From Muscardinus avellanarius (lineage: Eukaryota; Chordata; Mammalia; Rodentia; Gliridae): a stretch of DNA of 64,000 nucleotides. Shown here in pieces: positions 44,701 through 48,118 of this stretch; positions within the stretch are counted from its first letter, which is position 1; the number at the start of each line of letters is the position of its first letter. The notes under the pieces are model-generated. The model was not told the origin of the DNA and did no database searches. It saw only the letters and a list, made by a program, of their open reading frames with translations. The position numbers were made by a program, and so were the translations under genes. The DNA lies in NCBI GenBank assembly GCA_963383645.1, contig OY726567.1:70454997-70518996 (forward strand). The letters run 5' to 3'.

Positions 44701-46036
44701 TAAAAAAATAAGCCAGGTGTGGTGGCATACGCTTATAATTCCAGTACTTGGGAGGCTGAGATAGGAGGATCGCGGGTTTGCAGCCGGACTCAGCTATTTA
44801 GTGAGGCCCTCTGCAACTTAGTGAGACCCTGTTTCAAAATAAAGAATAAAAAGTCGGGCTAGGGGTGTAGCTCAGAGGTAGAATGACCCTGGGTTCCATC
44901 CCACTGCAAAAAAAAAAAAGAAAAATTAACTTTTTTGTGGTTATAGGAATTAAGTCCAGGGGCATTATACCTCCGAGCTATACCCCAAGCCTATATTTAT
45001 TTATTAATTGACTGATTGATTGATTGATTGATTGATATTGGGAATTGAACCCAGAGACATCCTTCCTCTGAGCTATACCCCCAGCCCTGTTTTTTATTCT
45101 TTATTTTGAAACAGGGTCTAAGTTGTGGAGGGCCTCACTAAATAGCTGAGTCCGGCTGCAAACCTGCGATCCTCCTATCTCAGCCTCCCAAGTACCGGGA
45201 TTACAAGTGTGCACCACCACACCTGGATTATTTTTAGTTTTGAAACAGTGTTTCAGTGGGTTGATGAGAGGTCTCATACTTGCTAAGGTTGTAGTTGAAC
45301 CTGGGATCTTCGTGTCTCAGCCTCCCAAATACTGGAATTACAGGGATGAACCACCCCACGCCTGGTTCCAGGAATTTAACATATAAATCAGAGATGTCAC
45401 CATAAATCAGATCTATTACCCAGCCTCAAAGCCTGACTGTCTCAGACCCCTTAGGGGTTAGAGCAAGCCCATCACCCTATGCCTGGATCATTGTCCCCTA
45501 ACCCCCGTCACGTTCCTTCTCCACCCCATACAGGGTCTGCCCTAAGCCCAGCCTGATCACTAACCCCCACCCAGCAGTGTCTGGCCAGCTGCCCTATCTC
45601 CGGGGCCTCTGTCCATACCTGTCCCCTCCCCAGTCTTTCTCAGTAAGTACCAATTGCCCTTTCAGATCAATGAATGAATGGATGGATGGATGGATGAAAG
45701 AAGGACTTGGCTTCTGTTGCCCTCCATGGCTCCCCACAAGAATCAGCAATAAAACCCTCCATCCCCAGCCAGCCCCCTGGGAACAGCAAGGGCCCAAAGT
45801 TGCAAAGGCCAGCCCCAGGCCCAGATGCGGGGACCCCGAGGTATGGTGACCCAGAGAAGTGGGTCTGGACATCCTCGCCCCACCCGGCCCCGCGCAGCCC
45901 CATACCTCCACTTGGGCCTCGTCCCAGGCGTCCAGGCGCACCGACTTCACCTTGCTGACGTGGGGGATGTTCCGGTGGATTCCGGAGCAGCTCAGGCAGA
46001 TGAACACGCCCAGGGTGTAGGAAGCCCAGTCAGGAT
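4284..46036 (-). CDS. ADAP1: ADAP1 coding region, residues 28-374 (spliced, 10 exons)
   Basis: ADAP1 is an Arf6 GTPase-activating protein that binds PI(3,4,5)P3 and inositol tetrakisphosphate. It moves from cytosol to plasma membrane and is enriched in neurons. Joined exons give 346 whole codons plus the last two bases of codon 28, which leaves 27 residues for the missing first exon if the protein is 374 long as in human. Exon 2 carries the second half of the ArfGAP zinc finger, CLSCSGIHRN, including the catalytic-type arginine; the first CxxC pair should lie in exon 1. PH1 spans exons 5-7, starting at YREGFLWKRGRDNGQ with a basic beta1-beta2 loop. PH2 spans exons 8-10, from LKEGYMEKTGPK and GFRKRWFTMDD to the WVEAFQKVV helix. 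The C-terminus is VEAHFKHKP. No frameshift or premature stop was seen, so the gene looks intact. Confidence 0.96.
4510..4738 (-). CDS. ADAP1: ADAP1 exon 10 (PH2, C-terminal part)
   Basis: 229 bases encode 76 residues from DAFARGEVFIGSKESGY to MLPQEYA plus one base. The acceptor CTGCCTGCAG precedes it and the donor GTGGGA follows. It contains the PH2 late strands (HGITIVTPDRKFLFTCET) and the C-terminal helix DRREWVEAFQKVV with the invariant PH tryptophan. Confidence 0.96.
4777..4852. repeat. Direct repeat arm 1 in intron 9
   Basis: The 74-bp core 4779-4852 matches 5346-5419 with 9 differences by my count, all transitions (about 88 percent identity). The two arms are 567 bases apart and flank exon 9. 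Confidence 0.85.
5012..5083 (-). CDS. ADAP1: ADAP1 exon 9 (PH2, strands 1-3)
   Basis: 72 bases, phase 0 at both ends, encode 24 residues, QTEGFRKRWFTMDDRRLMYF then KDPL. The acceptor is CTGACCCACAG and the donor GTAAGG. The FRKRWF basic motif is the expected phosphoinositide-binding region of PH2. Skipping this exon would stay in frame but remove it. Confidence 0.96.
5344..5419. repeat. Direct repeat arm 2 in intron 8
   Basis: Partner of 4777-4852, in the same orientation, on the other side of exon 9. Confidence 0.85.
5641..6027 (-). repeat. B1-dID type A, split by a nested SINE
   Basis: The host ID half is at 5641-5699 and its B1 half at 5922-6027, both antisense. They are separated by the type B copy at 5729-5910. 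Joining the two parts gives one full-length element. Confidence 0.85.
5711..5910 (-). repeat. Nested B1-dID type B
   Basis: Body 5729-5910 plus T-run tail. It is flanked by an exact 11-base target-site duplication CATGTTTTATT at 5700-5710 and 5911-5921, which shows insertion into the older SINE. Confidence 0.9.
6089..6151 (-). CDS. ADAP1: ADAP1 exon 8 (start of PH2)
   Basis: 63 bases, phase 0 at both ends, encode LVPKLSRNYLKEGYMEKTG then PK. The acceptor is GGGGATTCCCCAG-like, ending at 6152 (AATCCCCAG). The donor is GTGGGT. It holds the linker after PH1 and the first strand of PH2. Confidence 0.95.
6228..6719. repeat. 16-18 bp minisatellite (VNTR) in intron 7
   Basis: About 28 imperfect head-to-tail units of roughly CCCAGGAYRGGGACCCT, 15-19 bases each. 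Variant units (CTAGGATGGGG, AGGAGAGGGACCT, GGATGGAGACTCT) recur in similar order, which suggests block duplications. The left edge is 77 bases from the exon 8 acceptor. On the transcript strand it is rich in GGG runs. Confidence 0.93.
7046..7129 (-). CDS. ADAP1: ADAP1 exon 7 (end of PH1)
   Basis: 84 bases, phase 0 at both ends, encode 28 residues from EIVDWFNALRAARFHYLQV to FPGASDAD. This is the PH1 C-terminal helix with its conserved tryptophan. The acceptor is TGGCCCCCAG and the donor GTGAGT. Confidence 0.96.
7130..8280. other. Intron 6, 5'-distal unique sequence
   Basis: GC-rich, pyrimidine-biased on the + strand (many CCCC and CCACC runs at 7860-8280). No repeat family or gene was recognised. 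Confidence 0.4.
8306..8525 (-). repeat. B1-dID type C with exact 17-bp TSD
   Basis: The T-run (tail) at 8306-8321 is followed by GGGTCTGGGGATGGAACCC and ends at the B1 5' end. The flanks 8289-8305 and 8526-8542 both read TCTCTGGGCTTGCTTTT. Confidence 0.93.
8762..8888 (+). repeat. B1-dID left half (host fragment)
   Basis: B1 half with an A-rich end. Its AAAATTAAAAAATAAG end is duplicated after the next SINE, so that element landed in this tail. Confidence 0.8.
8889..9088 (+). repeat. B1-dID type B
   Basis: Close to the type B consensus, with GGTTCGAAGCC (B box) and a 24-base A-tail. Flanking AATTAAAAAATAAG copies mark the insertion. Confidence 0.9.
9101..9311 (+). repeat. B1-dID type C
   Basis: Shows GGATCACGGTTCGCGGACAG, a CCGCAACTCAGTGAGACCCGG middle and the GGCAGGGGGTGTAGCTCAG right half ending CCCCAGACC. 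Confidence 0.9.
9341..9540 (+). repeat. B1-dID, type C-like
   Basis: Starts ACTGGGTATGATGTCACACA. The right half has GGGCAGGGGATGTGGCTCAG and ends CCATCCCAGTAC. Confidence 0.85.
9541..9949. other. Intron 6 unique or unidentified sequence
   Basis: AT-rich at 9541-9660, then mixed composition. It may be an old repeat, but I could not name it. Confidence 0.35.
9950..10163 (-). repeat. B1-dID type A
   Basis: The ID half starts GCAGTACTGGGGATGGAACC, with a (GTT)n expansion in the middle at 10019-10039 and the B1 5' end at CCACACCCGGC. Confidence 0.9.
10666..10812 (-). CDS. ADAP1: ADAP1 exon 6 (PH1 core)
   Basis: 147 bases, phase 0 at both ends, encode 49 residues from AKEPKAIMKIEHLNATFQ through GHPHGLQVTYLKDNSTRNIF to YHEDGK. 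The acceptor is GTTCCGCAG and the donor GTGGGA. Confidence 0.96.
10868..11010 (+). repeat. MIR-like element
   Basis: CTGTGTGACCTCACATAAGC followed by CTCTGAGCCTCAGCCTCCTG matches the MIR core order. It is old and diverged. Confidence 0.7.
11011..12209. other. Intron 5 unique sequence
   Basis: GC-rich single-copy DNA with no recognised gene or repeat. Open frames here are short and overlap in several frames, as expected by chance in GC-rich DNA. Confidence 0.4.
12210..12421 (+). repeat. B1-dID type A
   Basis: Full length, from CCAGGCATGGTGGCGCATGC to CCCCAGTACTGC plus an A16-type tail. Confidence 0.92.
12616..12728 (-). CDS. ADAP1: ADAP1 exon 5 (start of PH1)
   Basis: 113 bases in phase 1. 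They complete a glycine codon, then encode 37 residues, YREGFLWKRGRDNGQFLSRK then FVLTEREGALKYFNKND. The acceptor is CTCCCTCCCGCAG and the donor GTGAGT. The basic loop WKRGRDNG and the SRKFVL strand are the inositol-phosphate-binding part of PH1. Confidence 0.96.
13345..13424 (+). repeat. B1-dID fragment
   Basis: Middle part only (GGTCAGCCTCAGCAAGC to GTGAGAACCTGTTT). It is an old copy. Confidence 0.6.
13428..13747 (+). repeat. B1-dID type A plus extra ID half
   Basis: The full SINE is at 13428-13625, followed by an (AAAC/AAAT)n tail and a second ID half at 13694-13740 whose end ran into simple sequence. Confidence 0.82.
13748..13830 (+). repeat. (GAAA/GGAA)n microsatellite
   Basis: Purine-only tract at the tail of the preceding ID half. 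Confidence 0.9.
13930..14036 (+). repeat. (ATCC)n microsatellite
   Basis: ATCC/TCCA tetramers with a pure core at about 13960-13998 and degenerate ends. Confidence 0.92.
14037..14781. other. Intron 4 unique sequence
   Basis: Single-copy-looking DNA. No gene or repeat was recognised. Confidence 0.35.
14782..15053 (-). repeat. ID half plus B1-dID type A
   Basis: An isolated ID half at 14782-14836 lies directly next to a full SINE at 14850-15050, both antisense. Confidence 0.85.
15462..15475 (+). promoter_or_regulatory. CTCF-like motif
   Basis: CCAGCAGGTGGCAG fits the CTCF core CCASYAGRKGGCRS at every position. It sits at the left edge of a CpG-rich stretch. Binding is not shown by sequence alone. 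Confidence 0.5.
15476..15660. promoter_or_regulatory. Short CpG-rich stretch in intron 4
   Basis: Dense CG dinucleotides (GCGCCGGCGGGG, CGCACGCGTGCGG). Too short to call a promoter. Confidence 0.4.
15661..16003. other. Intron 4 unique sequence
   Basis: No gene or repeat was recognised. Confidence 0.3.
16004..16269 (-). repeat. (TG)n plus B1-dID type A
   Basis: A TG-rich tract (16004-16068) abuts the 3' end of an antisense SINE (16067-16269), so the microsatellite occupies the SINE tail position. Confidence 0.9.
16511..16804 (-). repeat. ID half plus B1-dID type C
   Basis: ID remnant at 16511-16580, then a type C copy at 16605-16804 that begins with its tail end, GTCGATCTGGGGATGGAACC. Confidence 0.82.
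16816..17057 (-). repeat. (TTTA)n plus B1-dID type D
   Basis: The TTTA tract (16816-16859) is the tail. The body 16860-17057 has the GGCTATACTCCCAGACC end and the GTTGCTGGAAGCCTCACTGA middle. Confidence 0.87.
17058..17385 (-). repeat. B1 half split by a nested SINE
   Basis: An antisense B1 half resumes at 17307 after the + strand copy. The broken TSD reads AAAACAGAGTCAC before and AAAACAGAATCAC after. Confidence 0.8.
17088..17299 (+). repeat. Nested B1-dID type B
   Basis: Near-consensus type B with a long A-tail (17267-17297). Inverted relative to the related copy at 16860-17057, 30 bases away. Confidence 0.9.
17395..17882 (+). repeat. L1 3' end relic
   Basis: The order of segments matches the 3' end of old L1 elements: TTCTTATACAGTTAAACACC, then GTACACTAATGTTTTTC, then a final GTATATGTAAATTATG and ...AAATTGAACTTTA-A-run. 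A GC-rich stretch at 17600-17740 interrupts it. Confidence 0.65.
17883..19723. other. Intron 4 unique sequence
   Basis: GC-rich DNA. A MIR-like piece lies at about 18655-18722 (CTCAGCTTCCTTGTGTGTC, then GAAGATTAAACAGG). No gene was recognised. Confidence 0.4.
19724..20068 (+). repeat. Old B1 half followed by B1-dID type B
   Basis: Host fragment 19724-19877 and type B body 19878-20068 with A-tail. The type B entered at the host's GGGCTGGG. Confidence 0.85.
20086..20516 (+). repeat. Tandem SINE cluster (A, partial B, ID half)
   Basis: Type A at 20086-20297. The 3' part of a type B at 20298-20421 is missing its B1 start. An ID half follows at 20430-20516. All three share one orientation and are joined by A-runs. 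Confidence 0.83.
20527..21018 (+). repeat. B1-dID type A split by type B and (GAA)n
   Basis: The host B1 half (20527-20663) and host ID half (20921-20990) are separated by a type B at 20664-20851. The A-tail of the type B became a pure (GAA)n run at 20852-20914. Confidence 0.87.
21019..21503. other. Intron 4 unique sequence
   Basis: No gene or repeat was recognised. Confidence 0.3.
21504..21549 (+). repeat. (TG)n microsatellite
   Basis: Pure dinucleotide run adjoining the 3' end of an antisense SINE. Confidence 0.95.
21550..21965 (-). repeat. B1-dID type A with nested type B
   Basis: Host parts are 21550-21605 and 21827-21965. The inner type B (21641-21826) and its TTTTA-rich tail sit in the host's A-rich linker. 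Confidence 0.9.
22025..22262 (+). repeat. L1 3' UTR-like relic
   Basis: Segments in order: GTGATTCCATTAATGTACGA, GTGGCTGCCAGGGGCTGGAG, AAAGTTGTTCCAAAACC. The pattern matches old L1 3' ends. Confidence 0.6.
22277..22532 (+). repeat. B1-dID type A with (CA)n tail
   Basis: Body 22277-22488 ends ...CCTAGTACCACC, then a pure CA run at 22489-22532. Confidence 0.9.
22671..22877 (-). repeat. (TG)n plus old B1-dID
   Basis: TG tract at the SINE 3' end, then a diverged antisense copy with a deleted middle (22708-22877). Confidence 0.82.
22878..23290. other. Intron 4 unique sequence left of CpG island
   Basis: No gene or repeat was recognised. Confidence 0.3.
23340..23870. promoter_or_regulatory. Intragenic CpG-rich island with promoter-like motifs
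   Basis: High CG density deep inside intron 4. It has two NRF1-like sites, GCGCAGGCGCAG at 23776-23787 and GCGCAGGCGC at 23791-23800. There is an Sp1-like GGGCGGGGC at about 23732-23740 and an inverted CCAAT box (ATTGG) at 23852-23856. No TATA box was seen. It could be an alternative or antisense promoter. Overlapping open frames here (up to 214 codons) are expected from stop-poor GC sequence and match nothing I know. Confidence 0.55.
23871..24610. other. Intron 4 unique sequence right of CpG island
   Basis: No gene or repeat was recognised. Confidence 0.3.
24611..24905 (+). repeat. B1-dID type A (old) plus fragment
   Basis: Full copy 24611-24810, then a partial second B1 half at 24835-24905. 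Confidence 0.8.
25047..25501 (-). repeat. B1-dID host split by nested type A
   Basis: Host ID half 25047-25101 and B1 half 25366-25501. The inner copy is 25132-25351. The host segment CCCTATTTTATTTT is found on both sides (25102-25115 and 25352-25365), which fits a TSD. Confidence 0.87.
25502..25962. other. Intron 4 unique sequence
   Basis: No gene or repeat was recognised. Confidence 0.3.
25963..26285 (+). repeat. Unidentified interspersed repeat, copy 1 of 3
   Basis: Starts near CAAATGTTCCCCAGAGAAGC and ends near ATAAACCTTTCTTCCTCTAA then GTGTTTTGGTCACAG. Two related copies lie at 48300-48890 and 57285-57790. It recalls a MaLR-type LTR or a short DNA transposon, and I cannot name it firmly. 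Confidence 0.55.
26627..27077 (-). repeat. Two old B1-dID copies with (TA)n
   Basis: First copy 26627-26830, holding a TA run at 26682-26728 in the linker. Second copy 26857-27077 with two T-runs. Confidence 0.85.
27414..27496 (-). CDS. ADAP1: ADAP1 exon 4 (ArfGAP domain end)
   Basis: 83 bases: the third base of a glutamine codon, then 27 codons, LLREQWIRAKYERQEFILPE then KQEPYSA, then the first base of a glycine codon. The acceptor is CTCTTCCCAG and the donor GTAAGC. It covers the ArfGAP C-terminal helix and the linker to PH1. Confidence 0.96.
27823..27996 (+). repeat. Old B1-dID type A with 11-bp TSD
   Basis: CAGATTGGCAG is exact at 27812-27822 and 27997-28007, although the element itself is diverged. 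Confidence 0.87.
28083..28378 (-). repeat. ID half, (TTTA)n, B1-dID type A
   Basis: ID half 28083-28138, TTTA run 28139-28177 as tail of the full copy 28178-28378. Confidence 0.87.
28405..28556 (+). repeat. B1-dID left-half fragment
   Basis: Diverged B1 half ending AAAATTAAAAAGGG. Confidence 0.65.
28789..28826 (+). repeat. Classic ID core fragment
   Basis: GCTCAGTGGTGGAGGGTTTG then CTTGGTATGAACAAGG resembles a monomeric ID/BC1 core, cut off by the purine tract. Confidence 0.6.
28831..29233 (+). repeat. 400-bp polypurine tract (GGGA/GA)n
   Basis: Virtually all A and G on the + strand. GGGA/GGGGA blocks are on the left, GAGGA blocks in the middle and a pure (GA)n on the right (29175-29213). 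Translation on either strand is low-complexity and not a gene. Confidence 0.95.
29236..29895 (+). repeat. SINE cluster: fragment, type B, type A, (CA)n, ID half
   Basis: Fragment 29236-29340; type B 29344-29560 flanked by AAAAATAAGGTTG repeats; type A 29570-29768; CA run 29769-29827; short ID half 29828-29895. Confidence 0.87.
29896..30568. other. Intron 3 unique sequence
   Basis: GC-rich at 30000-30300 with (GCCC)n-like CCGCCCGCCCGCCCGC at about 30154-30170. No gene was recognised. Confidence 0.35.
30569..30835 (+). repeat. Two B1-dID left halves
   Basis: An old one at 30569-30698 and a type C-like one at 30699-30835. The next SINE replaced the latter's right half. Confidence 0.8.
30836..31123 (+). 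repeat. B1-dID type B with internal duplication and microsatellite tail
   Basis: The segment GGGAGTGTAGCCC is repeated as GGGAGTGTATCCC at about 30969-31000. The tail turned into (AAAAT)n, (GAAA)n and (GGAA)n at 31034-31123. Confidence 0.88.
31125..31330 (+). repeat. B1-dID type D
   Basis: Left half as type B (AGGTTCGAAGCC). Middle GTGAGGCTCTCAGCAAC. Right half GGTCTGGAAGTATAGCCC, ending CCACCCCCAGTACCACC. Confidence 0.88.
31371..31735 (+). repeat. ID halves, (AC)n and diverged SINE
   Basis: ID half 31371-31445, a second at 31446-31500, an AC run to 31538, then a copy with an internal deletion at 31550-31735. Confidence 0.78.
31912..32341 (-). repeat. Old B1-dID, two ID halves, (TTTA)n and (GT)n
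   Basis: SINE 31912-32109, ID half 32129-32187, TTTA run 32188-32230, ID half 32231-32289, GT run 32290-32341. Confidence 0.83.
32355..32822 (-). repeat. Two B1-dID copies with (TTTA/TTCA)n between
   Basis: Type A at 32355-32554. Tetramer run 32576-32622. Type C-like copy 32623-32822 (GGGTCTGGGGATGCAACCC). Confidence 0.87.
32893..33080 (+). repeat. B1-dID type B with TSD
   Basis: TTTTTACTGATG directly precedes it and recurs after the A/T tail at about 33085-33097. Confidence 0.87.
33115..33248 (-). repeat. Old B1 half
   Basis: Diverged B1 part, GAAACCAAGTCTCACTAAG to CCACCAGACCAGCT. Confidence 0.75.
33295..33427. repeat. 133-bp perfect duplication, copy 1
   Basis: Identical base for base to 33915-34047, offset 620. 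Not a SINE and not simple sequence. Confidence 0.95.
33634..33909 (-). repeat. (TTTC)n, B1-dID type A, poly-T
   Basis: Pyrimidine tail 33634-33682, SINE body 33683-33881, then a 28-base T-run 33882-33909 at the wrong end to be this SINE's own tail. Confidence 0.85.
33915..34047. repeat. 133-bp perfect duplication, copy 2
   Basis: Read on the - strand, this copy is followed by TGTTT and a long A-run, as a retroposed segment would be. Confidence 0.95.
34055..34410 (+). repeat. B1-dID type C inside an antisense B1 half
   Basis: The + copy is 34055-34287 with an AAAT-rich tail. The - strand B1 half continues at 34288-34410. Confidence 0.83.
34411..35182. other. Intron 3 unique sequence near exon 3
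   Basis: GC-rich single-copy DNA. Overlapping open frames (up to 228 codons) match nothing known to me. Confidence 0.35.
35183..35274 (-). CDS. ADAP1: ADAP1 exon 3 (ArfGAP middle)
   Basis: 92 bases, from phase 0 to phase 2. They encode 30 residues, FMASHGNEAARVTFESKVPS then FYYRPTFSDC, plus CA of a glutamine codon. The acceptor is TTGCAG and the donor GTAAGT. Confidence 0.95.
35531..35757 (+). repeat. B1-dID type A with exact 17-bp TSD
   Basis: AAAGGAGGGGCCAGGAG lies at 35514-35530 and again at 35758-35774. The A-tail runs about 29 bases. Confidence 0.92.
35780..36318 (+). repeat. Old B1-dID, (GGAA)n, B1-dID with deletion
   Basis: Old copy 35780-35970. GGAA tetramers at 35995-36120 with one GGTAA break. 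A second copy at 36136-36318 is missing part of its middle. Confidence 0.85.
36377..37062 (-). repeat. Four antisense SINE units
   Basis: Old fragment 36377-36470. Type C 36485-36709 with an exact TSD TCACTATGGCTT at 36473-36484 and 36710-36721. Type B 36740-36944. Old B1 half 36945-37062. Confidence 0.87.
37090..37390. repeat. L1-like 3' region relic
   Basis: AACTTAACAGTTGCAAAGCC, then TGCATTCACGATGTTTTACA, then CAGAAACATTTTCATCACAC follows the order of an old L1 3' segment. It is diverged and its orientation is not certain. Confidence 0.55.
37445..37871 (-). repeat. B1-dID type A and type B
   Basis: Type A 37445-37644 with a small GGCTAAGTAGCTAAGTAG expansion. Type B 37690-37871 flanked by ATTTTGGTTTA copies. 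Confidence 0.87.
37918..38220 (-). repeat. L1 ORF2 3' relic (antisense)
   Basis: AAGAAGCCATCGCCTAATCT then AAGGTCCAGAAGATTTTCTC is the reverse of a well-known old-L1 ORF2 segment. No intact reading frame. Confidence 0.65.
38222..38506 (-). repeat. Old B1-dID and fragment
   Basis: Diverged copy 38222-38402 and a B1 5' fragment 38440-38506. Confidence 0.7.
38567..38809 (+). repeat. B1-dID type C with exact 12-bp TSD
   Basis: AGGTTCTATTGT at 38555-38566 and 38810-38821. The tail is an (AAAAT)n run. Confidence 0.93.
38826..39003 (+). repeat. Old B1-dID type A
   Basis: Diverged copy ending GTCCCCAGTACCAC. Confidence 0.82.
39250..39696 (+). repeat. B1-dID type A with nested type D
   Basis: Host parts 39250-39363 and 39590-39696. 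Inner type D 39364-39588 with the GTGAGGCTCTCAGCAAC middle. Confidence 0.87.
40079..40286 (+). repeat. B1-dID type A with exact 12-bp TSD in L1
   Basis: AAACTACTGAAC at 40067-40078 and 40287-40298. The duplicated bases belong to the L1 relic. Confidence 0.93.
40320..40924 (+). repeat. Four old B1-dID units head to tail
   Basis: 40320-40419 (partial), 40421-40640 (full), 40662-40785 (partial), 40786-40924 (left half). Confidence 0.82.
40925..41365 (+). repeat. B1-dID type A with nested type B
   Basis: Host parts 40925-41062 and 41305-41365. Inner type B 41064-41248 with an (AAAAT)n tail to about 41300. Confidence 0.88.
41366..41561 (+). repeat. ID halves with (CAA)n
   Basis: ID half 41402-41462, CAA run 41467-41500, further ID remnant to 41557. 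Confidence 0.78.
41625..42058 (+). repeat. B1-dID type A with nested type D
   Basis: Host parts 41625-41765 and 41998-42058. Inner type D 41766-41997 with a long A-tail. Confidence 0.87.
42060..42135. repeat. (AAT)n-rich tract
   Basis: AATAAT/CAT triplets growing from the SINE tail. Confidence 0.85.
42137..42525 (+). repeat. Old B1-dID with nested type B
   Basis: Host parts 42137-42253 and 42460-42525. Inner type B 42254-42452. AGAAACAG borders both sides. Confidence 0.85.
42530..43256 (+). repeat. L1 ORF2 3' relic interrupted by a minisatellite
   Basis: The left part matches old L1 ORF2 at ACTTTCCATGGTGAAAACCA and GAGCAAAGTCAAAAGAGCC. The right part matches at GAAATTCCAAATTCAGAATC and TTTCACTATCAGATCAGCAG. 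The minisatellite 42762-43008 lies between them. Confidence 0.72.
42762..43008 (+). repeat. 24-bp minisatellite with 116-bp higher-order unit
   Basis: Units of GAGAGGCAGCCAGCGGTGTG plus AA/GA spacers. A variant GGGAGACAGTGGTGTAGA recurs at 42811 and 42927, 116 bases apart, so blocks of units were copied together. The - strand is open in three frames because the unit length is divisible by three. Confidence 0.92.
43257..43562 (+). repeat. B1-dID, (GATA)n and classic ID element
   Basis: Short-linker SINE 43257-43427 and GATA/GATG run 43428-43472. A near-complete monomeric ID follows at 43471-43545 (TTGGTAGAGCCCTTGCCTC, GCACAAGGTTCTGAGTTC) with an (AAAT)n tail. Confidence 0.87.
43757..43957 (-). 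repeat. B1-dID type A
   Basis: Full length, ending with the B1 start at CCACCACGTCCGGC. Confidence 0.9.
43958..44104. other. Intron 2 unique sequence
   Basis: AT-rich. It may be an old L1 piece, but no clear match was recalled. Confidence 0.3.
44105..44570 (+). repeat. Two type B SINEs in tandem
   Basis: 44105-44290 and 44319-44495 are nearly identical type B copies. The second sits in the AAAT tail of the first. An (AAAAT/AAAT)n tail follows. Confidence 0.92.
44571..44916 (+). repeat. Two B1-dID type A copies
   Basis: Left half 44571-44709 and full copy 44711-44916. Confidence 0.87.
44937..45366 (-). repeat. ID half, (GATT)n, B1-dID type A, B1 half
   Basis: ID 44937-44997, GATT run 45008-45036, full copy 45037-45226, old B1 half 45230-45366. 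Confidence 0.84.
45367..45905. other. Intron 2 unique sequence near exon 2
   Basis: No gene or repeat was recognised apart from a short (GAATGGAT)-like run at 45667-45696. Confidence 0.35.
45906..46036 (-). CDS. ADAP1: ADAP1 exon 2 (ArfGAP zinc finger, second half)
   Basis: 131 bases: the last two bases of an aspartate codon, then 43 residues. These include PDWASYTLGVFICLSCSGIH, RNIPHVSKVKSVRLDAW and DEAQVE. The acceptor is CCCTTCCAG and the donor GTATGG. C41 and C44 (human numbering) complete the zinc site, and R49 in GIHR is the arginine-finger position. The first two zinc cysteines must come from exon 1, which is not in the window. Confidence 0.96.
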
Positions 46037-46611
46037 CTGGAAGGGAAAGCTGTGTATCAGGGGCTCAGCCCGAGCCCAGTGGGGACACAACCGCAGACCC
46101 CCGTCTATTCAAGGGGAGGCCGCAGGAATGAAGTTCAAGGCTCCCTCGGCTCTGGGGGCCCAAGCAGGGTCCACACATGCCACAAGGACTAACCCCACCT
46201 GGTCATCCTGGCTGCCCGTGGCGTGGACAGAGCTCCCCTCAGAAACCCCACGGCCTTTGCTGGGAGTCCTTTGGCCCCACTTCCATGCTGGACTCCTGAG
46301 CTAGACCAGAACCCAGCATTCCAAATATCCCAGACGGCTGGGCACACACGTCTCCCAGGATGGCTGCCCTGGGTCATCGTGTGCAGGAATCGCCCCAGGG
46401 CAAAAGGGCCAAGATTGAAAGCAAACGCAGAGGGGGTCCTGGGTTTATGAAGGACGTCACCGCCAGCATGACGCCCGTCCCACTGGTCCAAACAGTCAGG
46501 ATAGCCGCAGATGGACAGCCTGTGGGGGTGGCCAGCACTAATGCTACTGGGGGTGATGACGGCCTTGTGGCCTGACCTTGAATGCCAACAAGTTAGGGAT
46601 TATGCTTTAAA
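46037..46611. other. Intron 1, unique sequence next to exon 2
   Basis: No gene or repeat was recognised. Confidence 0.35.
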
Positions 46612-46690
46612 ACACACACACACACGCACGCACGCGCGCGCGGGATAAACCATCCAGGGGCATTCTATCTCTGTGCTACAGCCTCACTAC

Positions 46691-46736
<46 letters not shown>

Positions 46737-46925
46737 CACTGGGGATGGAACCCAGGGGCAATCTACCTCTGAGCTATACTCCCAGCCCTAATTTTTATTC
46801 CTTATTTTGAAACAGGATCTCACTACATTGCAAAGTGGCCTTGCTAAGTAACTGAGGCTGGCTGTGAACTTGTGATCCTCCTGTCTCAGCCTCCCAAGTA
46901 CTGGGAATTAAAGGCATGCACCCCT
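46612..46925 (-). repeat. (CA)n, ID half, (TG)n, B1-dID type A
   Basis: CA/CG run 46612-46640, ID remnant 46641-46690, TG run 46692-46734, SINE 46735-46925. Confidence 0.85.
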
Positions 46926-46947
46926 ACAGGATCATGCATCTTTTTTT

Positions 46948-47402
46948 GTGTGTGTCGGTCTGGGGATGGAACCCAGGGACATTTTACCTCCGAGATACAC
47001 CCCCTGCCCTATTTTTATTTATTATTTATTTATTTATTTATTTATTTTTATTTTTGGTGGTACTGGGGTTCCTGGAAATCCTTCTATCTCCGGGTTACAC
47101 TCCCAGACCTATTTTATATTTTATTTGGAAACAGGGTCTCTTAAGCCAATGCAGCTGGCTTCGAACCTGCGCCATCCTCCTGTCTCTGCCTCCCAAGTGC
47201 GGGGATTACAAGCGTGCGCCACCACGCCCAGCTATTGCACCACCACGCCCAGCTATTCTTTTATTTTGAATCAGCTTCTCACTAAATTGCAGAGGGCCTA
47301 AGTAGCCGAGGCTGGCTGAGAGCCTGGGATCCTCTGGTCTCTCAGCCTCCCGAGGGATTACAAACTCCTGCTGGGATTGCAAGCGTGAGCTACCATGCCC
47401 AG
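46948..47402 (-). repeat. B1-dID type C with nested type B
   Basis: Host parts 46948-47011 and 47237-47402. Inner type B 47056-47236. GCACCACCACGCCCAGCTAT is repeated next to the inner copy's B1 end. GGATCATGCATCTT before and GGATTATACATCTT after may be the decayed host TSD. Confidence 0.86.
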
Positions 47403-47451
47403 TTTAGGATTATACATCTTGATGTCTAGTTTACTTTAAAATATTCAACAA

Positions 47452-47992
47452 AGCCAGCCATGGTGGTGCACACCTGTAATCCCAACTACTTGGGAAATTG
47501 AGGCAAGAGGATCACAAGTTCAAGGCCAACCTGGGCAATTTAGTGAGACCCTGTCTGGAAATGAAAAGGGTTGGGGATATGGCTCAATGGTAGAGCACTT
47601 GTCCAGCTCGCACAAGGCCCTGGGTTCAAGTCCCAGTATAGAAAAGAAAAGAGAAAGAAAAAAGCTGGATTCAGTGGTGAACACCTATTATCCTAGTACT
47701 TGGGAGGCTGAGACAAGAGAATCATAGGTTCAAGACCAGCCTCAGCACCTGAGCAAAACTCTCAGCAATTTAGACACTGTTTCAAAATAAAAAATAGCGC
47801 CAGTGTGGTGGCGCAGGCTTGTAATCTCCGCACTTGGGAGGCGGAGACAGGAGGATCACGAAGCCAGCCGCACTGTCTTAAAGAGACCCTGTCTCCAAAT
47901 TTTAAAAAGTATAAAATAGGTCTGAGAGTGTAGCCCAGAAGTAGAAGAGCTTCCAGGAAACCCAGTACCACCAAAATAAATAAATAAATACA

Positions 47993-48028
<36 letters not shown>

Positions 48029-48084
48029 AAAAAATAAAATAGGACTGGGGGTTTAGCTCACAAGCAGAGTGCCCCTGGGTTCAG

Positions 48085-48115
<31 letters not shown>
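47452..48115 (+). repeat. Three SINE layers in an L1-like site
   Basis: An old copy with a classic ID half is at 47452-47650 (GCTCAATGGTAGAGCACTTG). The host type A is at 47663-47797 plus 48032-48086. The nested type B is at 47798-47973 with an AAAT tail to 48031. A CA run ends it (48087-48115). AATATTCAACAAA borders the block on both sides. Confidence 0.85.
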
Positions 48116-48118
<3 letters not shown>
